Made by a program: the position numbers and the translations under genes. A stretch of 64,000 nt of DNA, taken from positions 161,815 to 225,814 of the forward strand of contig NZ_JAPDOG010000001.1 of the NCBI RefSeq assembly GCF_026013545.1, read 5' to 3'. Shown piece after piece: positions 61,058 to 64,000 of this stretch. This stretch comes from Defluviimonas salinarum (GTDB taxonomy: Bacteria > Pseudomonadota > Alphaproteobacteria > Rhodobacterales > Rhodobacteraceae). Under the pieces are notes generated by a model. That model had not been told where the DNA came from, ran no database searches, and was given only the letters and a program-made list of their open reading frames with translations. The stretch's first letter is position 1, and every line of letters starts with the position of its first letter.

Positions 61058-62968
61058 ATGGCTGGCAACCAGGGAACAACAGCGGATGGCTGGCGTCGCA
61101 GCGCGCGAACGCTGAAACGCGTGGCGCCCTATCTCTGGCCCGAGGACCAGTTCTGGGTGAAGCGGCGCGTTGTTCTGTCGCTGAGCGCGCTGGTCGTCGC
61201 CAAGATCGTCTCGGTGCTGACGCCGTTCTTCTACAAGGCGGCCGTGGATTCGCTTTCGGGCGAGGGGCGGGGCGACGCCTGGCTGCTCGCGATGGGGGCG
61301 ATCGGGCTCACGGTGGCCTACGGGATGGCGCGGATCGGCACGATCGGGTTCAACGAGCTTCGGGACGTGATCTTCGTGCGGGTGGGGCAAAGGGCGCTCA
61401 GGAAGCTCGCGCTCGAGACCTTTACCCACATCCATCGCCTGTCGATGCGCTACCACATCACCCGCAAGACCGGCGGCCTGAGCCGGGTGATCGAGCGCGG
61501 CGTGAAGGGGGTCGAGTTCCTGCTGCGCTTCATGCTCCTGTCGGTCGGTCCGCTGATCCTAGAACTCAGCATGGTGACGGTGATCTTCGCGCTGCTGTTC
61601 GACTGGCGTTACGCTGCCGTCGTGCTGGTCACGATCACGCTCTATGTCACCTACACGTTCAAGATCACCGAATGGCGGGTGAAGATCCGTCGAAAGATGA
61701 ACGAACAGGACACCGACGCGAACCAGAAGGCGATCGATAGCCTCCTGAACTTCGAGACGGTGAAGTATTTCGGCGCCGAGGCACGCGAGGCGCACCGCTA
61801 CGACGAGGCGATGCGCGGCTATGAAGGTGCTGCCATCAAGACCGGTCAGTCGCTCTCGCTCCTGAATTTCGGCCAGGCTCTGCTGATCACCGCGGGGCTG
61901 GTGATCGTGATGGTCATGGCCGCCTTCGGGGTGCAGTCGGGAACGCTGACGGTGGGCGATTTCGTCATGGTCAACGCCTACATGATCCAGATCACCATGC
62001 CGCTGAACTTTCTCGGCACCGTCTACCGCGAGATCCGCCAGGCGCTGGTCGACATGGGCGAGATGTTCGACCTTCTCGAACAACCCGCCGAGGTCACCGA
62101 CAGGCCCGGCGCAAAGCCGCTTTCGGTGAAGGGCGGCGAGGTCACGCTCGACCGGGTGAAGTTCGGCTATGACGCGGCCCGGCCGATCCTCAAGGGCATC
62201 AGCCTGTCCATCGGGGCCGGCGAGACCGTGGCGATCGTCGGGCCGTCGGGCTCGGGCAAGTCGACCATCGGGCGGCTCCTCTTCCGGTTCTATGACGTCA
62301 CCGGCGGGGCGCTCCGGATCGACGGGCAGGATCTGCGCGACGTCACCCAGGATTCGCTGCACGCGCTGATCGGCGTCGTGCCGCAGGACACCGTGCTCTT
62401 CAACGACACGGTCCTTTACAACATCGCCTACGGTCGCCCCGAGGCCAGCCGCGAGGAGCTGATCGCGGCGGCAAAGGCCGCGAAGATCCACGACTTCATC
62501 ATGTCGCTACCGGAAGGCTACGAAACCAAGGTCGGCGAGCGCGGCCTGAAGCTCTCGGGCGGCGAGAAGCAGCGCGTCGGGATCGCCCGGACGCTCCTGA
62601 AGAACCCGCCGATCCTGCTTCTCGACGAGGCGACGTCGGCCCTCGACACCCAGACCGAACGCGACATCCAGGAAAGCCTGAAGGCGATGGGCAAGGGCCG
62701 CACGGTGATCACCATCGCGCACCGACTCTCGACGATTGCCGATGCCGACCGGATCGTGGTGCTCGAAAAGGGCGAGATCGCCGAGATCGGGCGGCACGAC
62801 GACCTGCTCGCCAGGGGCGGCCGCTATGCGGCGATGTGGGCGCGCCAGTCCGCCGAGGAGGACGACGCGGCGGCGGCGCCGCCCGAAAGGCTGGCCGCCG
62901 GTGCCGAGGACGTGCTTGTCACCGACTTGCCGCCCGATCGCCAGTGGCACTACGCGCCGAAGAACTGA
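61058..62968 (+). CDS. Atm1-type ABC exporter (half transporter)
   Basis: Membrane exporter of the Atm1/HMT1 class, which in characterised members moves glutathione-bound sulfur or metals. The 636-residue protein has six hydrophobic segments followed by the nucleotide-binding domain: Walker A GPSGSGKST, signature LSGGEKQRVGIAR, Walker B ILLLDEATSALD. ATG 61058 follows AAGAGGCGG; a longer start at 60989 would run through the operator. Divergent from the ArsR gene. Confidence 0.92.
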   Translation: MAGNQGTTADGWRRSARTLKRVAPYLWPEDQFWVKRRVVLSLSALVVAKIVSVLTPFFYKAAVDSLSGEGRGDAWLLAMGAIGLTVAYGMARIGTIGFNELRDVIFVRVGQRALRKLALETFTHIHRLSMRYHITRKTGGLSRVIERGVKGVEFLLRFMLLSVGPLILELSMVTVIFALLFDWRYAAVVLVTITLYVTYTFKITEWRVKIRRKMNEQDTDANQKAIDSLLNFETVKYFGAEAREAHRYDEAMRGYEGAAIKTGQSLSLLNFGQALLITAGLVIVMVMAAFGVQSGTLTVGDFVMVNAYMIQITMPLNFLGTVYREIRQALVDMGEMFDLLEQPAEVTDRPGAKPLSVKGGEVTLDRVKFGYDAARPILKGISLSIGAGETVAIVGPSGSGKSTIGRLLFRFYDVTGGALRIDGQDLRDVTQDSLHALIGVVPQDTVLFNDTVLYNIAYGRPEASREELIAAAKAAKIHDFIMSLPEGYETKVGERGLKLSGGEKQRVGIARTLLKNPPILLLDEATSALDTQTERDIQESLKAMGKGRTVITIAHRLSTIADADRIVVLEKGEIAEIGRHDDLLARGGRYAAMWARQSAEEDDAAAAPPERLAAGAEDVLVTDLPPDRQWHYAPKN

Positions 62969-62984
62969 GACCGGATCTCCTGGA

Positions 62985-63010
62985 CCCGCGCGCAGGGATC
63001 AGCGCGCGGG
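62985..63010 (+). terminator. Hairpin after the Atm1-type gene
   Basis: Perfect nine-bp stem CCCGCGCGC / GCGCGCGGG with an eight-base loop, 16 bp past the stop. There is no T-run; possible terminator. Confidence 0.5.
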
Positions 63011-63110
63011 CGTTGCGGCGGCGGCTCCGGGCTTGGCAAGGGCTCGGGCTTGCGTGTAAGACGGGCCGCAGACCGGGCCCGTCGCGGGCCTCGGCACGAG
63101 GGAGATCGGC

Positions 63111-63779
63111 GTGAGCGAAACCGACAGTTTCATCGACGAGGTGACCGAGGAGGTCCGCCGCGACAAGCTCTTTGCGCTGATGCGCAAATACGGCTGGATC
63201 GGCATCGCGCTCGTCGTGCTGATCGTCGGCGGCGCAGGGTATACCGAGTGGCAGAAGGCGCGCCACAAGACCGCCGCGCAAGGCTTCGGCGACAGTATCG
63301 TGGCCGCGCTCGAATCCGACGATGCCGCGGCGCGGCTCGCGGCGCTGGAGGCGATCGGTGCGGACGGCGTCGGCGATGGCGCCGGGCAGCGCGCGATGGT
63401 GACCCTCCTCGCCGCGCACGAGGCGCTGCGGTCGGGCGATCGCGACGGGGCGCGCGACCGGTTCGAGGCGCTGGCGGCCGATCCCGAGGTTTCGGCCGGC
63501 TACCGCGATCTCGCCCGGCTCAAGGCGGTGATCCTGGCGGGCGCCGAGATGGATGCGGCCGAGCGCGACGCGGCGCTCGAGGAACTCGCCCAGCCCGGTG
63601 CGCCGTTCCGGGTTCTGGCGCTGGAGCAGCAGGCGCTGGTGCTGATGGCCGACGCGAAGGACGACGAGGCGTTGGAGCTTCTGCGGCGGATCCTCGAGGA
63701 ACCGGACGTGACCGCGGGCTTGCGCCGGCGCGTGACGCAGTTGATTGTAATTCTGGGCGGCGATCCCGAAGCGGCCTGA
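63111..63779 (+). CDS. YfgM-like TPR membrane protein
   Basis: Periplasmic-facing single-pass protein of 222 residues. The N-terminal cytosolic segment VTEEVRRDKLFALMRKYGW precedes a membrane segment (IGIALVVLIVGGAGYTEWQ), followed by helical TPR-type repeats. It resembles YfgM, an ancillary SecYEG/BamB-linked protein. The start is GTG 63111 behind GAGGGAG. It is followed by bamB, the same order as E. coli yfgM-bamB. Confidence 0.85.
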   Translation: MSETDSFIDEVTEEVRRDKLFALMRKYGWIGIALVVLIVGGAGYTEWQKARHKTAAQGFGDSIVAALESDDAAARLAALEAIGADGVGDGAGQRAMVTLLAAHEALRSGDRDGARDRFEALAADPEVSAGYRDLARLKAVILAGAEMDAAERDAALEELAQPGAPFRVLALEQQALVLMADAKDDEALELLRRILEEPDVTAGLRRRVTQLIVILGGDPEAA

Positions 63780-63841
63780 CGGGCGGGCGGTGCGCCGTCG
63801 CGCGCCGCCGGGGATGCAACGAACGAAGAGGCAGGCAGGTG

Positions 63842-64000
63842 ATGATTTCCCGAGCGATTGGTGCGGCAGGCATTCTCGTGCTGGTTTCGGCCTGCACGGA
63901 CCCCGAGGTGATCCTCGAAGGCGAGCGTCAGGACGTGCGGGCCGCCGCCATCGGAGCCGATGCCGCGCAGCTTGCGCCGGCAGCGGCCGTTGCGGCGCCG
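63842..64000 (+). CDS. bamB: Outer membrane assembly lipoprotein BamB, partial
   Basis: The first 53 residues of a gene that runs off the right edge. The N terminus is a lipoprotein signal (IGAAGILVLVSACTDPEVIL) with lipobox LVSAC. The rest is missing, so the assignment rests on the lipobox and its position after the YfgM-like gene; BamB would be a beta-propeller subunit of the BAM complex. Confidence 0.7.
   Translation, partial: MISRAIGAAGILVLVSACTDPEVILEGERQDVRAAAIGADAAQLAPAAAVAAP

Overview
The window is a GC-rich (roughly two-thirds G+C by eye), densely packed stretch of alphaproteobacterial chromosome. It most likely comes from a Rhodobacterales (Rhodobacteraceae/Paracoccaceae-type) bacterium. 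Evidence for this is the CtrA/SciP cell-cycle pair, an LpxI (DUF1009) in place of LpxH, a Usg-family protein, direct-repeat GTTC-N7-GTTC SOS boxes, an Irr-type (ICE) palindrome in front of the suf operon, and an Rrf2/IscR-like regulator without the usual cysteine triad. Nothing looks like a phage, transposon, CRISPR array or plasmid; most genes are core housekeeping genes.

Layout. 1-2.2 kb: the end of a peptide-type ABC transporter substrate-binding gene and an AraC regulator. 2.2-15.4 kb: miaA, then the envelope and translation block pyrH-frr-uppS-cdsA-dxr-rseP and bamA-skp-fabZ-lpxA-lpxI-lpxB, separated by a strong terminator that abuts the bamA promoter. 15.4-22.6 kb: mnmA, then sciP-ctrA with a CtrA-like box between them, ligA-recG, and a 40-residue membrane peptide preceded by two tandem SOS boxes. 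22.5-30.4 kb: an IscU-like scaffold missing its third cysteine, hisI, gluQ-trmFO, DoxX, an outer-membrane protein, a 59-residue acidic protein and gyrA. 30.5-41.2 kb: usg, the queuosine precursor operon queC-queD-queE behind a preQ1-I riboswitch, OsmC, an AraC/monooxygenase pair, typA, a YitT-like protein, icd, a YcnI/DUF2946 module, an HD hydrolase and an alpha/beta hydrolase. 41.2-50.2 kb: an iron-sulfur assembly operon (Rrf2 regulator, type I desulfurase, sufB, three uncharacterised small genes, sufC, sufD, two Yip1-type membrane proteins, sufS). 50.2-56.2 kb: accessory region with an S8-type lipoprotein protease, tRNA-Arg(CCG), an alkaline-phosphatase-superfamily enzyme and two glycosyltransferases of visibly lower GC. 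56.3-64 kb: sodB, a metallophosphoesterase, rarD, a LOG-family protein, a LysM protein, an ArsR regulator divergent from an Atm1-type exporter, a YfgM-like protein and the start of bamB.

Functional links. Iron-sulfur assembly and its iron control (Irr-type palindrome on the suf promoter), DNA damage (ligA, recG, the SOS peptide), tRNA modification (miaA, mnmA, trmFO, gluQ, queCDE) and outer-membrane biogenesis (bamA, skp, lpx genes, bamB) recur through the window. I found no clear-cut unknown multi-gene system. The best leads are the SOS-boxed membrane peptide, the uncharacterised genes embedded in the suf operon, the NalP-like lipoprotein protease, and a 23-nt repeat linked to gene 3' ends. 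All assignments come from reading the sequence; no database search was run.
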